From Selaginella tamariscina (taxonomy: Eukaryota > Streptophyta > Lycopodiopsida > Selaginellales > Selaginellaceae), in assembly GCA_003024785.1 (NCBI GenBank), contig PUQB01000007.1, positions 1,280,168-1,344,167 of the forward strand: DNA of 64,000 nt, in the 5' to 3' direction. Positions 26,701-38,280 of this stretch are shown here, in pieces. A model generated the notes under the pieces. That model saw nothing but the letters and a program-made list of their open reading frames with translations, was not told the origin of the DNA and searched no databases. Position 1 is the stretch's first letter; every line of letters starts with the position of its first letter. The translations under genes and the position numbers were made by a program.

Positions 26701-29700
26701 AAGGGGTTTAGAGTGTGGGATTAGGGTAACCCTAAGGTTAGGTCAACTCTAGGGATATTTCTGACATGCTGAACTCAACAACTGGGACATTAAAAATGAG
26801 GAGAGTTTTCTAAATGAAAATGCTAGTTTTGCCTAAAGTTTTCTATAAGTATTAACAACACTTGGCCAAACTATCAATATATACCCAATGCACTAAGCGG
26901 GCATGTTTATTTAACACTTAAGGATCATTAACATACTTTATTAAGTAGCAATAATCAACTCCAAAGTAAAAGTAAATGTCAATTATGACAATCTTTTTTA
27001 ATTGACCTCTCTAACCTTCTGGACTTTCTCATTAGTCTTGTTGTTGATATGTCTCTCTAGAACATCAACCTTATATGTAAAATGTGTACATTCCATATAG
27101 TTGATCCTTCAAAGTAGTAACAACAAATATATACTCCTTGATTCCATAAGAAGAACATGTTAGGCAAAAAGAAATAAAAATGTGGAAATAAATATGTTTA
27201 CTCATTCACTTTAGTTAAGATGTTGTACAACTATAAAGAAGTCTTGTTGTTTGCCTTTACAAGAATACAATGGATGTTGTAATGTTTTGATTTGTCATTC
27301 GAGTAGTGTCTTTTAATGCATTTTCATCAAGCCTTCTTTTGATGTTCCAATCCAAATATAAGAACATCTTGTCTAATAGAAACGATCGTTGAGTATCTTT
27401 GATGCTCTCCTCAAACTTTTAATTAACTCCAACTTAATACTTGTCCCACCCATACTCTCTTTATTGTTGAGCAAGACTTCCTTTCAAGCTCGTCCTTTAA
27501 ACAAATGATTAATTCTTCTTTATTTTCCATGTACCCCATTGTTCAAAACTTCTCTATCAGTTCTCATCATGCTTGCTGATCTTCTTCACCACTTATGCAC
27601 TTTGATTCAATACAAAGAAATTTTAGGTAGTAGTGAATCCATCTTACTTACAAGTCATTGAACATGTCACCCATCAATCCCTTCGACACATCTTTTAAAA
27701 TCTCAGTTCTTGAAGTTCTTGCTTTAGATTGTGCCGTGAGGGTGAGATCATATTGTTGTTGTAAATTTTTGAGTGAGATTCTAGCATATCAGCTTTGACC
27801 TATATCTCCTAATCACTTGACATCACAATTTTTTTTATGAAAATAAAATTTAATAAGAAAAAAACAAAATAAGAAAGATGGTTTAACCTCAAATTGGATT
27901 GCAATAGATTATTTATTCTTTTTTAAAAAATGAAAATCTTCATTTTTGCTTCTTCTCTCGATCTTGTTAAAATGACCATATTAAGAATCATATATGAAAA
28001 AACATTAAACAAAATAACACATTAAGCAAACACAAAAAACAATGAACCAAAAAAAATAAAGAAGTGACAATGAAAATTAAAAGAAGAACTAAGTTTGAGA
28101 AATCGCTATTATTTTCAATAAAAACTGAAACATAAATGTCAGGTCCAAAAATTGAATCAAAAAAAATTTCAAAATAAGAAAAAAAAAATTGGAAAAAATA
28201 CACACTAGTTGGAAAACCTAAAAAAAAAGGATATCATATAATTAATCTACAATTAAAATTTGTGTTTTGAAGTTAACGTATGTGATCCAAATCTAAAATT
28301 ACAAATGTCTATGATTTAAATTTGAGTTTGTCAAATTTTCTTAAATTATTTTGACAATCAACATTTATTACTTTTTCAAATTCAAATAAAAGAACTCAAA
28401 ATAAAAAAAAAGGAAATAATCATGGCAAAATAATCTCAACTAACACTATTTAGAGCTTGAGTATTGATATTTGTATAAATTAAGATGTCAATTTTTCATA
28501 ATAATTTAGGATATATAAAAATTAAAAAGCAAAATAAAAGATTTTTTTCAATTATTGTAAGTTGAGTTTTGATTAAATTCTTTTTACTATTGTCAATTAA
28601 TCTTGTACTTCCATAAAGATGTTTTTCTATGTGAAATCAGAAAAAAATACTTCTTTATTATTAAAAATAGAAACAACATAAGAACTTCAATTGAATAATC
28701 ATATTATTATCTCATATAAAGAGATTTTGATATAATGAAAATAATCATTGAATAAGAAAATCGATGATGAATTTTAAATTTTCACTTTACAAGTATGTGG
28801 TATATGTGAGTGATGAAAATGTGATTATATTGTATGGTGATTTGGGAAAAAACATTAAAGAATATAGTTTAAAAATATTTTCAATATTTCAATAAGAACA
28901 ATTAAAACATGAGTCCAGAACATGTATATTAATACTACTTGAGCTTGAGTAGTGCAATGCAATATTACTCATAGTATTATAAGAAATGAATTTTAGTATT
29001 CCGACTCAAATGGTTTGCTAAATATAATTTTAATTTTCTTACATGTGAAAACAATGAGTGTACAACATGAGATTAAAAATGAATGATTTTTTAACATTCA
29101 ACAATATACAAAGCATATTTTTTTTTAAATATCTCAATTTTTATAACATTTAACATATCCACCAAGGAGAAGTATGTTATAATAAAAATGCCAACAAAAT
29201 GATTTAGAAGTTGGGTTAATTTAGTAAGAAGAATGTAATTATAAGAAGATTTTAAAAAAGCTTGAATCTATTTTATTTTGTACATAAAATAAAGAATTGG
29301 ACAATAATAAATGCTTTTGTTTAATCCAAAATTTGTATATTCATAATTTATACTAAATCTAAAACTAAATTGAAATTTAATTAAAAAATCATTGTTACTA
29401 TAAATTCAAAATTGAAAATGTTACTATGAGACCATGAAACACATGTAAAATAAAATTTTATTACACTATGCTATTCAATTTGGTTCAGAACAAAAAAGGC
29501 TTATGCAAATTTAAACAATGTCAAAGACATTTACTTTGATAACATAAAATGTAAAAAAAAAGTCTTATATCTTTGATTTTAAATAAAAATCTCTGATGGC
29601 AATAATCTTTAAAACTAAAACAATTGAAGCTATATTAAATGCTCCAATAAAAATAAGACAAAAAATGTTTTCTTAGCCATTCATAAATGATGTCAAATCG

Positions 29701-29775
29701 AAGTACTTTGGCTCATGGTTGTTGTAATGACATGTAAGAGCTTCTAAATTTAGAAACTTTATACATAAGGTAAAA
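23740..29775 (+). repeat. Segmental duplication, copy B (partner 8,050-13,960)
   Basis: Collinear with copy A. The right end breaks at about 29,775 into GATCTCTGTGAAGAAACAG, a SAUR 3'-flank block, so a recombination or insertion junction between two SAUR flanks lies there. No host gene was found inside. The contents are LTR-derived up to about 27.0 kb and AT-rich non-coding beyond. Confidence 0.75.
24060..26995 (-). mobile_element. Array of LTR-like segments, duplication copy B (fossil)
   Basis: Counterpart of 8,390-10,905. LTR-related segments lie at about 24,060-24,660, 24,670-25,970 and 25,975-26,995, all reverse oriented and related to 2,362-3,995. Signature blocks are GACCTAGGGCTAG, GTGCTAAGYAAAC and CATGCATGCTTGCTAGG. 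It is broken and old. Three related segments in a row suggest nested or recombined LTRs of one long-LTR family. Confidence 0.55.
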
Positions 29776-30217
29776 ATAGATCTCTGTGAAGAAACAGTTG
29801 AAGAAGACGACACAATTCTATTTTTAATGTACAAACTTAATATTGAAAAGTTTCTATAAAACACGCCTCTCTCTCTCTCTCTCCACACACACACACACAC
29901 GTTTTCAATCCAAGCAGGCACGGAAGACAAATCGTATGTATAAGTACGATGGGAAGTAGGCTTCATATTTATATAACTTTCATATATTGAACTCTCATGC
30001 ACAGGTGGTGTGACGTGTATAAATATGTAAATTTCCTATTAAACTCACACACAACTGATGTGTGTATAAACGAGATGGTTCATTTTTTAATTTTATTTAT
30101 ATTTAATATAGATATTATAATTTTTAATGCTTTAAAAATGAAAACCAAGATTTACCTAGGTTTTTATCACCCAAGACGATGAATCCACTGTTGTTTCAAG
30201 GTGACAAGAAAGAGAGC
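29775..30217 (+). repeat. SAUR 3'-flank repeat, copy 3 of 3, abutting GT47
   Basis: The same block that follows SAUR copies 2 and 4 here has no SAUR before it and leads straight into the first ATG of the GT47 gene (30,218). It includes a (CT)n(CA)n microsatellite at about 29,866-29,900. It may act as the GT47 promoter. Confidence 0.75.
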
Positions 30218-31942
30218 ATGCAAATCCGCCGGCAAAGGAAACAGCGTATGTAAAGAGGTACTCTGGTTGTTAAGCATGTTTTTTCCCTTAATCTTGGTTG
30301 GTCAATCTCCCCTTTTTCTTGGTTGATCACGCTACTTTCGATCACAAATTAATTAAAAAACAGAAAAACTCCTTTTAATTTAATTTATTTTTCGTTAGCA
30401 ACACAAATACCGTGTGTTGGATGAGGCAGTATTTGAGCCGCGGACCAGGGAGGATATCCTCCAAAATCAGAGGCGGATTTTTCTCAACAGAATTATATCA
30501 GATGGGAAAATTGCTCCGGAGATCCTGGAAAACGCTAGCAAACACCACTCTCGTTCTATGGTGGTGCATAATTTCCTTACATCCGTTGGGTTCGGTACGT
30601 ACCTGGCCTTCTCGTCTTCATACAGGCTTCACCGGGTTCACATTCGTACTACAGTGGTAACAGTACAACGATCAGTCAAGCACATGAAAGTGCAGAGAAT
30701 AACAAACGTATTCTTGAAGATTCATGTCGGGGGAAGCGTGTGCATATATACGATCTTCCTCCAAAGTTCAACTCGGAGATACTGGAGAAGTGCAACAAGA
30801 TGGTTTCCTGGCTGAGTTTCTGCGAGCATTTCATCAATCACGGGTTCGGAACGACGACGAATGCATCTGCGTGGTACAGGACTGATCCTTACATGCTGGA
30901 CGTGATCTTTCACGAGAGAATGAAGAGATACAGATGCCGGGTTGATTCGCCAGAACTAGCCGACTTGTTCTTTGTACCTTATTATGCTGGCCTCGATGCG
31001 CTTCGGTTTCTCTATGGTGAAAGCTTCAGTAAGAGGCAGGAACAAGGACTCGATCTTGTCAAGTTTTCTGGACGAGAAGTTCCACACAACCTGGACAAGC
31101 AACTACGGTCATGACCACTTCATAGTTACAGGGAGAACCGCATGGGATTTCACGAGCTATCCAGGGAATTCATGGGGGACAGGGCTTAGACTCTTGAAAG
31201 AGATAGAAAACGTTACAAGCTTGCTCATGGAGCGGAGGCCATGGATAAGCAACGAGCAAGCCGTTCCCTATCCGACCTCTTTTCATCCCTGTACCAGACA
31301 AGAGCTGGATGACTGGATTCGTAAGGTGCAGTATAGTTCGAGAGTGAACTTCCTCACGTTCATCGGAGCCATGCGTCCCCATCAGAAAGGTGGGATTCGG
31401 AGGGCGTTGCTGGACCAGTGCATAAACTCTACGTCTACTTGTCAGGTAGCGCGTGCGCGTGGTGTGTGTGCGTGCAGTAAACTGAAGTTGACAATTCAGG
31501 TGGTGGACTGTTCCAAGCTGAGATGTACACACGACCCCATTCTGATTGCAGAGAAGCTGGTGTCGTCAGTGTTTTGCCTGCAGCCCAAGGGAGATACGGC
31601 CACGAGGAGATCAACGTTCGATTCCTCATAAGCGGATGCATACCAGTGTTCTTCCATGTAGACTCAGCATACACACAGTATACGTGGCATTTACCCAATG
31701 ACCCCGACAGTTACTCGGTATTCATCGCGGAAGACGAGGTTGAGAAGGGATGTCAGTTGAGGAGTACCTAAGGAGATATATCCGCTGAAAGGATCGCACA
31801 GATGCAGAGGAACATATGGAAGCTCATACCAAGGTTATTGTTTCTCCATCCACACCATTCCTTGGATGGTGTAGAGGATGCTTTTGATGTCAGCTTAACA
31901 GGAATGATTAACAAGTTTTCTAGCTGGAAAACACAAGCATGA
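30218..31942 (+). CDS. GT47 exostosin-family glycosyltransferase, MUR3-like
   Basis: Golgi type II glycosyltransferase of the plant GT47 clade that includes xyloglucan galactosyltransferase MUR3. The catalytic part starts with [13 protein letters not shown] (about 30,739) and continues with [25 protein letters not shown] and [10 protein letters not shown]. After a 54-bp intron (31,446-31,499) it continues with [36 protein letters not shown] and YTQYTWHLP, and stops at 31,942. The start is uncertain: ATG 30,218 plus an intron ending near 30,400, or ATG 30,414. The signal anchor should lie around 30,560-30,640. As written the frame shifts near 31,058 (one T too many), 31,624 (one C short), 31,748 (one G short) and 31,775-31,790. 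The domain order is complete, so it is probably a real gene. Confidence 0.85.
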
Positions 31943-33151
31943 CAAGCTGGATTTTGTACCAGTTCTCAAGGTGTATGTTTTGTCTGTGTGTCTCTGCGTA
32001 GGCACATGTGGGTAGAGTAGATTGGTAGCAAGACGTAGAAATGTAAATATATATATATTGATCAGATTAGAAGAAAGCTTAACTAGATTCTCACTTATGC
32101 ATGTACGTTTAACATAGGACACTCACAACACGTTAATGTTGTGTACATACATAAACACACACATGTAAGAACATACGTCATATCAGAACTAGATTTTCAC
32201 TCACACGCACAGGATATATACACGCTATATACATACATTATTCAATACGGCTGATTTTTTGTGGAAGGTATTTATATATATAATACACATATTATATGCT
32301 ATGTATGTGTACATACGTATATTATACGTATGTATATTCGCTTGTTTATATGTTTACAGAGGGACTACGGTCTCACTCAATGAGTCAGTGAAGAAGTAAA
32401 CGTGTCTACTGAATCAAACAGGTATTATTAAACTTATAGCTGTGTGTGTGTGTGCATGCGTGTAAATTATTCTTATTATATTATTAAATATGTAATCTAT
32501 ATTCAATTATAGTTAAATTTTTAAATATAACTAAATCGAAGTTATTTATATTTATTATATTGTAGATGCGGAATCTTTGGTTACTCTCTTCCTATGATAA
32601 TAACATTATTAGGAATTTAAATATAACAAAGAGAATGTCTATTAGATTATTATACAGTTTATTCTACTAGATTATATACTGAATTAGATTTGTAAGGTAA
32701 CTACGGTAAATACGTAGGTTACCTTAATTACTAGTAATTAAGGTATATACGGGGCTAATCCTATAATTATAATATTACTTTTATAATATTTAATAAAATA
32801 AAAAAGAAGAAAACTTGGGATAACCTTTGTATTTATGTCAAGATTTATATATACAAGTAAAAAGTATATATAATCACCCTAATAGATTATCCTATAATTA
32901 TGGGATTAGCCCCGTATATACCTTAATTACTAAGGTAACCTACATATTTACCGTAGTTACCTTACAAATTATTATATTATTAATGATAGCGAATTGTATA
33001 TTATTATACAGATTTAGATTATTATTATTTGAAAATATAAAAATAAGAAGAGCCATCGGAGAGGTTTAATATATTGAGCTCTGCGTACAGTAATTATTTA
33101 GTACATACCTAATTATTAAATGTTAAACCGATCAATTAAGTAATTGAGCTA
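31943..33151. other. AT-rich spacer with microsatellites and a foldback element
   Basis: No supported gene. It contains TA and CA microsatellites (32,270-32,345), a copy of an AGAAGAAAGCTTAACTAGATT block (about 32,070) that recurs at 33,482 and 34,848, and the foldback element described separately. Confidence 0.5.
32691..32966. mobile_element. Foldback / MITE-like element with inverted arms of about 85 bp
   Basis: The left arm 32,691 to about 32,775 (TGTAAGGTAACTACGGTAAA ... GGGGCTAATCC) is repeated inverted at about 32,880-32,966 (GGATTAGCCCCG ... ACCTTACA). The central 100 bp is AT-rich. No coding capacity, so if mobile it is non-autonomous. The tips TGTAAGGTAA equal the LTR tips of the Ty3 element at 17,249. 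Target duplication unclear (AATTA-like bases on both sides). Confidence 0.75.
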
Positions 33152-33233
33152 CGTGGACGGCAGGATTCGAACCTGCGCGGGTAAAACCCACATGATTTCT
33201 AGTCATGCCCGATAACCACTCCGGCACGTCCAC
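33152..33233 (-). tRNA. tRNA-Ser (AGA anticodon)
   Basis: The minus strand starts GTGGACGTGCCGGAGTGG. The 7-bp acceptor stem GTGGACG pairs with CGTCCAC before the discriminator G. The anticodon stem-loop is ATGA-CTAGAAA-TCAT with anticodon AGA. A long variable arm typical of serine tRNAs follows, and the T arm is GGTTCGAATCC. Length 82 nt, no intron, CCA not encoded. It looks functional. Confidence 0.95.
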
Positions 33234-33289
33234 CTTACAAGAGTTAATGTTCAATATAATGTTCACGACGAATCCGAACGAACAGTATG

Positions 33290-33500
33290 AATTGAACCGA
33301 TCTCAGTATCTCCATGAACAAATACACGTGTGTGTGCATGTAATGTATGTATAGGGTATTGATAACATCCATTGTAGGCATTGTGAAATATATGCATACA
33401 TAAAAAATTCGTAATGTGTGTGTGTCTATAATATAATATATATATATATATATATAACACATGTTCCATAATTCCAGATTAGAAGAAAGCTTAACTAAAT
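33290..33500 (+). repeat. Direct repeat flanking SAUR copy 5 (left copy)
   Basis: The block TCTCAGTATCTCCATGAA ... AACATCCATTGTAGGCATTG ... AGAAGAAAGCTTAACT recurs at about 34,705-34,860. The two copies bracket SAUR copy 5. Confidence 0.75.
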
Positions 33501-33837
33501 TGTCATGTACATGTAAAGTTGTTCAACATATGACACTCACAACACGTTAATGTTGAACACACACATGCATATAAAAACATACGTCTATATCAGACACACG
33601 CGACATATACACACGTTATATGTATACGTAACGACATATACGCATATTATGTAACAAGATGAAGCTTCTGTTTCCCATCTTACTTATACATACAATTTGT
33701 CTATCGTAGGCACATACAGGCCTGTGTGTGTGCGCAGTGTGTATGTGAGAGAGGGGGCTACAACTAGAAACTTTTCAACATTTAAGTTTGTATGTCTTCT
33801 TCAACTGTTTCTTCACAGAGATCCGTGTTAATTGATC

Positions 33838-34136
33838 TTAATATACCGTTTGGGACTTAAAGAATCGCTCAGCTTGCTGGATTGCCAATTCAAACATGGA
33901 AACGTCGCAGGGAAAATGTATAGCTCCATTGTACTCAAAACCATATTCCTCTTCACATTGTTGAAGAAGAAGCTTGATCGAAGAGTGGTTTAGATAACTA
34001 ACTGGCAATACAAACCTCTGTTTTGAACTCCCAACATAGACATGAAATCCCCCCTTTGGACATCTGCTCCAACTCTCTTGTAATGCATATATTTCCAAAT
34101 TTTGATTACCAACCGGATTAAATTTGCACAATCCAT
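33838..34136 (-). CDS. SAUR family protein, copy 5 (best preserved)
   Basis: Small auxin-up RNA protein, about 99 residues. From ATG 34,136 (MDCANLIRLV), the basic N-terminus (KYMHYKRVGAD) leads to the SAUR domain: PKGGFHVYVGSSKQ, FVLPVSYLNHSS, LLLQQCEEEYGFEYNG, IHFPCDV, ending with AERFFKSQ. As written, one base is missing from the CC run at 34,058-34,059 between GAD and PKG, so the start codon and domain are in different frames. Restoring one C gives a normal-length SAUR. The TATA-like tract is at about 34,196-34,210. It keeps the FPCDV motif that is damaged in the other copies. Confidence 0.8.
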
Positions 34137-35803
34137 CAAAAGCGCTGTGACTTTTATACGACTTGTGAATTTGTGTTGCTCAAGAACAGAAACCTATATA
34201 TATATTAATATAGTCAGAACATGGTCAGAGTTTTAATCTTTGACCCGATAAGTATCTATTTGAACAAGTCCACGCGAGTTTCTTAATGTGAGTCAAACAA
34301 GAAGTTAAATTACCTTGGTTCGTTATTCTTAGCATTTGCGAAGAAATAATTTTGATATTATTTTAAAGTACAATTTAACTATTCATGGTGATGTTTGTTA
34401 AGACAATCCAATAGTGTACCTTGTTGCGTATAATTATGTATCTATATTAATATAGTTAAGATTAAAATAAAAGTTTATTAATAATAATATAAATAAACCG
34501 TCAAAATATGCACGTCTCTCTGATTATAAACATTTAACAAGCTTTAGTTTCATTTCTAACGTTACCCATGATGTATAACATCCACATTTAAATTCGTGTC
34601 CCGCAAATAATCAGTTTATACTGGTAACCTCTAGGTTTCACGCATATATATTATGTTGATGTATTATTTCTGATAGCAGGTATGGAGGATATCAAACACA
34701 CAGTATATATCTCAGTATCTCCATGAATTATATGGGTATTAATAACATCCATTGTAGGCATTGTGAAAACATATGCATACATAAAAATTTGTAATGTGTG
34801 TGTGTGTCTATATATATATAATAACATGTTCCATAATTCCATATTAGAAGAAAGCTTGACTTGTATCCACACATATTCTGCTGCTTTTTTTTTTTGGTAA
34901 TTTCGCACGTGTAATAGTACGGGCGCCTTCAGTGTGTGTATATATCATGTATGTGTCGGTGTGCGTGTGTGTGAAATATATTTTTGATATAGACGTAGTT
35001 CTTACATGCATGTGTGTGTATGTTACATTCATGTGTATATTATGTTACACGCATAAGTGAGAATCTGCGTGTGTAGCGTGTTGTATAGTTCTACATTAGT
35101 TTTACATTAAACTAACACTTAACGTTCATATCCCTATAACTAGTAGCACATTAAAATAACAATCTATATATGTATAAATGAACTTCTATGGGTTTTAAGA
35201 TATAAGAAGACGTATAGAAGGACAAGCAAGCTTCCTACAATCTGTGGAATATAATATACAAATGGTACCAATATATAATAAAATTTATACTTCCTAATAT
35301 TGGGCCTATCACAAATTACAATAACAGTCGGCTGCAAAAAGTCCATGAACTTCAGACACCCAACATGCGACAACAACTGATGTTCCAACTTTGCACTACA
35401 CTGACACACACGACAAACACACGCACACACACACACATGTATGTTATCTACAACACGCATGCTTGTAAGTGTGTGTATACATACGTACCGTGTGTGTATA
35501 TCAACGCATGCAAACACAAATATTTGTACCACATTAAGTCGAGTCAATTGCTTCAATCAGTGTTTTCTCACTAACATCTTTGTAACGTATCAAACCGTTA
35601 TGGTCCTCTCACCTTAACAGTGATAAAATACATTCAATACCCCTATATGGAAAATATATTCTTTCCCCTCCCAAGTCATAAAATACAGGGGAAGTAGATA
35701 TATAATAATTTATACCTCGAAATGTAAACCACCCTATGTATCCACCTCTGAAAATAACAAAGTCATGACATATCACACACAGACACAGAGGTACCTCGAT
35801 AAC
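34137..35803. other. Spacer between SAUR copy 5 and the NPH3 gene
   Basis: SAUR promoter remnant to about 34,440, then AT-rich sequence. The right copy of the direct repeat (34,705-34,860) and dense TG/CA microsatellites (34,790-35,050 and 35,400-35,530) follow. Open frames here, such as 35,164-35,556, are products of repeats and carry no domain. The NPH3 transcript 3' UTR probably occupies the right end. Confidence 0.5.
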
Positions 35804-38076
35804 TTAACAGATCATCCGCTTTGTCCGTACTATATCCACAACCTCGGGCCGCATATTCTTACACAACTGCTCCAGGTGATCAACTTTAGATTGCATCTGC
35901 AGTATCCCCAACTTGAGGCGCTCGTTCTGGGCTAGAAACCTGCGATAGTCCGAGCTACCATCATCACCCTCACTCATAATCTCTCCGCTGCTACCACTGT
36001 AAGAACTCCTCATATCCCCGTTGTTAACACTGTGAGAGCTCCTCATATCCCCGTTGTTAACACTGTGAGAGCTCCTCATATCCCCGTGAGAGCTCCTCAT
36101 ATCCCTGCTGTTGCCGTATCGAGAACTCTTCACAGATCCTTTGTTACCACTGTGGTGACTCCTCACTTCCCCGTTGTTAACACTCGCATCTCCGCTGAGA
36201 CAACTTGCATCTCCTTTGTTACTACTGTGATAACTTTCGCACCACTCTCCACATCCCTATCGTCACCAGCGATAACATCCATATTGCTACCACTCACATA
36301 ACCACCGTTGTTAGCATCCAAGTACCTCCTGAATTCCTCTGCTTCGGTCTCGCTAATTGACTTACGGAGTGCCCTTTGTGCCATGAGAGCACGCATTGCC
36401 ACGGGAGTCGGGAAACGTGGGTTCTGCGATAGGTGAATGAGCGACCTGTTGGATAGCTTCTGATAGTTCACGACCTCACAGAGGCACGTCCTTTCCGTAT
36501 TTCTGATATGAGGATGAGCCTGTAATCATCAAAACATGTGACATTTATACTCAATTATGCATGCATTGTGTATGCATGTTATCACGTCAGATAGACCCAT
36601 TCTCACACACCATATATACCTATGCATGCGTGTCAGTGCAAACACACGTACAAACACACATGCATCATGCCCTGACTACGCAACTTGATAGAATACCTCT
36701 AGGTAGATGTCGACGGCAACATAAAGATGTTCATCAGTCCTGGCTGTAGGTGGCAGGCATTTGGCGAGTCGGAGGAACATTTTCGAATGCAAGTTGGGAT
36801 CTGGCGCAATCTCGGACAGGTACGAGTCCATTAGCCGACCGACTTTCAAGAGCGGATCCGGACCCAGAGAGCAGAAGTCGTCCGAGACGTAGGACTTCAC
36901 GAAGTACCACGTCAACCGCTGGACCAAGTCGACGTCGTAGATTGCCGAGCCGACTGAGCAGCCCGATGATGTTCTGCCGGCGGATGAGGGTACAAGAATG
37001 TCGTCCAGAGTGGCCTTATCCAGTTGTAAGCCGATCATCCTCTCGATTTGTGTCCTGCAAAGCTTGCTTGATTTCAAACCGGCTGCAATCCTCAGAATTG
37101 TGAACAGTGACACAAATGAAATCGACCGTTGCACCAGCTGAGACAGCAAGCTGACGACGGTTTCGAGTACCTCGAGCTGCATCCTCCGACTGTGATCAGC
37201 CTCTCCGGCATTTCTGTCGCTGTTTCCGCTGCTCTGTAGCCTGCTGGGTTGTGGAAGAACCCAAGTGTTGTAACCGAGGCACGTCAATGAGCGCTTCAGG
37301 TAGAAAAGCAGGAACCGCGACAGGTATCTGTGATCCATGTTGTATGTGAATAACGCCTTGACGACCCGCTCCAAGAGATAAAGCGGCAGCTGGGCAACGT
37401 CCGAGAACCACCAATTCCTGGAAGCCGGAGAAGGAGGTGGGGACGGCCCCAGGCTTTCGGATTGCTCAGGCGACGGCGGGCTGCTGGAGAGAAAACTTGT
37501 CGAAATCCTGTTCGCCACGGCATTCGCAAGGCGCTGAACCACTCGCAAGGATTCGGCTGAGTGGATAATTTGCGAGCAGCCCATGAGACCGGCTAGCAAA
37601 TCCTGCCACTCCCAGGCATCCGACGCCGCTAGAAATTCCTCTGTCCTTCTTTCCAGGTTACCTTGCGCGTATTCCTCAGTCATCTCCAGCTCTTGTGCCG
37701 CGGCTCTGAGAAGCGCGATGTTTGTCGGCTTGATCATCCGGGTATCACCTCCCTTGTAGCAGAATTTCGCTGCCAGCTCAAACGCCGCGGTCCTCCAGGA
37801 AAATCATGAAGTTCTACTTCACGATCTTCTCGTGTTTTGGGGATCTCCGCCTGTTATGGCTCCTTCCGAAGTGCTTTTTCAATCGCCCCGAGTAGGAAGT
37901 GAGGCGCCTCTGCAAGAATCGAGATTTTCATGATATTTTCTCGCTTCTCTAGGATCTATGCTTACCTTGCTAAGAATGAATGTGTGCTCCCCGTTGATAT
38001 CCACCTCCATCGCGAACCGCGGAGCAAATTTCGCGAAAACCTCAGCTCGTCTTGTGCTTGCCGTGGTTCCAGACAC
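35804..38076 (-). CDS. BTB/NPH3 domain protein (NRL family)
   Basis: NRL proteins (NPH3, RPT2 and relatives) are plasma-membrane-associated substrate adaptors for CUL3 E3 ligases in phototropin and auxin-transport signalling. Exons: 37,966-38,076; 36,697-37,909; 35,804-36,519. The BTB part shows EVDINGEHTFILSK, then SYSGRLKKHFG, VELHDFPGG and AFELAAKFCY. The NPH3 part shows ALLRAAAQELEMTEEY, WWFSDVAQLPL, LLKVGRLMDSYLSEIAPDPN, DIYLE, CLCEVVNYQKLS and FPTPVAMRALMAQ. A linker of 11-residue repeats (RSSHSVNNGDM) precedes a C-terminal coiled coil (AQNERLKLGILQMQSKV). About 680 residues, normal for the family. Frames slip near 37,840 (C run), 37,788 (C run) and 36,235, one base each. The start could also be 38,010. 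Confidence 0.9.
36000..36110 (-). repeat. 33-bp coding minisatellite in the NPH3 gene
   Basis: Units encoding RSSHSVNNGDM are repeated about three times with degenerate neighbours upstream and downstream (SxNxGD texture from about 36,230 to 35,990). The repeat is in frame with the C-terminal coiled coil, so it lengthens a disordered linker without breaking the protein. Confidence 0.8.
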
Positions 38077-38099
38077 TTCCGATCTTCCAATGCCGATCA

Positions 38100-38280
38100 G
38101 CTTGTGGAGATTTTCGCAAGAGCGCCTAATCTCCGAAGAACAGAATTGCGCTCACCTAGACGTTCTTCCGACGGACAAACCGTGGAGATTTTCGAAGGAG
38201 CGTCTTCTTCGCATCAACAGATTGCGCTTGCCGGATTTTCGAAAGAGCACCTTCTTCCGGACCACCGCACAAGAACTGAA
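38100..38280 (-). repeat. Three imperfect repeats upstream of the NPH3 start
   Basis: The motif GATTTTCGMAVGAGCRCC with following TTCTTC...GATTGCGCT texture recurs at about 38,110, 38,188 and 38,237. It lies within 200 bp upstream of the NPH3 start codon, so in the leader or core promoter. Function unknown. Confidence 0.55.

Noticed and set aside
35164-35556. 130-residue open frame between SAUR 5 and NPH3
   Set aside because: Largely TG/CA microsatellite translation with cysteine-valine repeats; no domain.
36750-37103. Plus-strand frame rich in Arg and Ser opposite the NPH3 exon
   Set aside because: Antisense shadow of a conserved coding exon.
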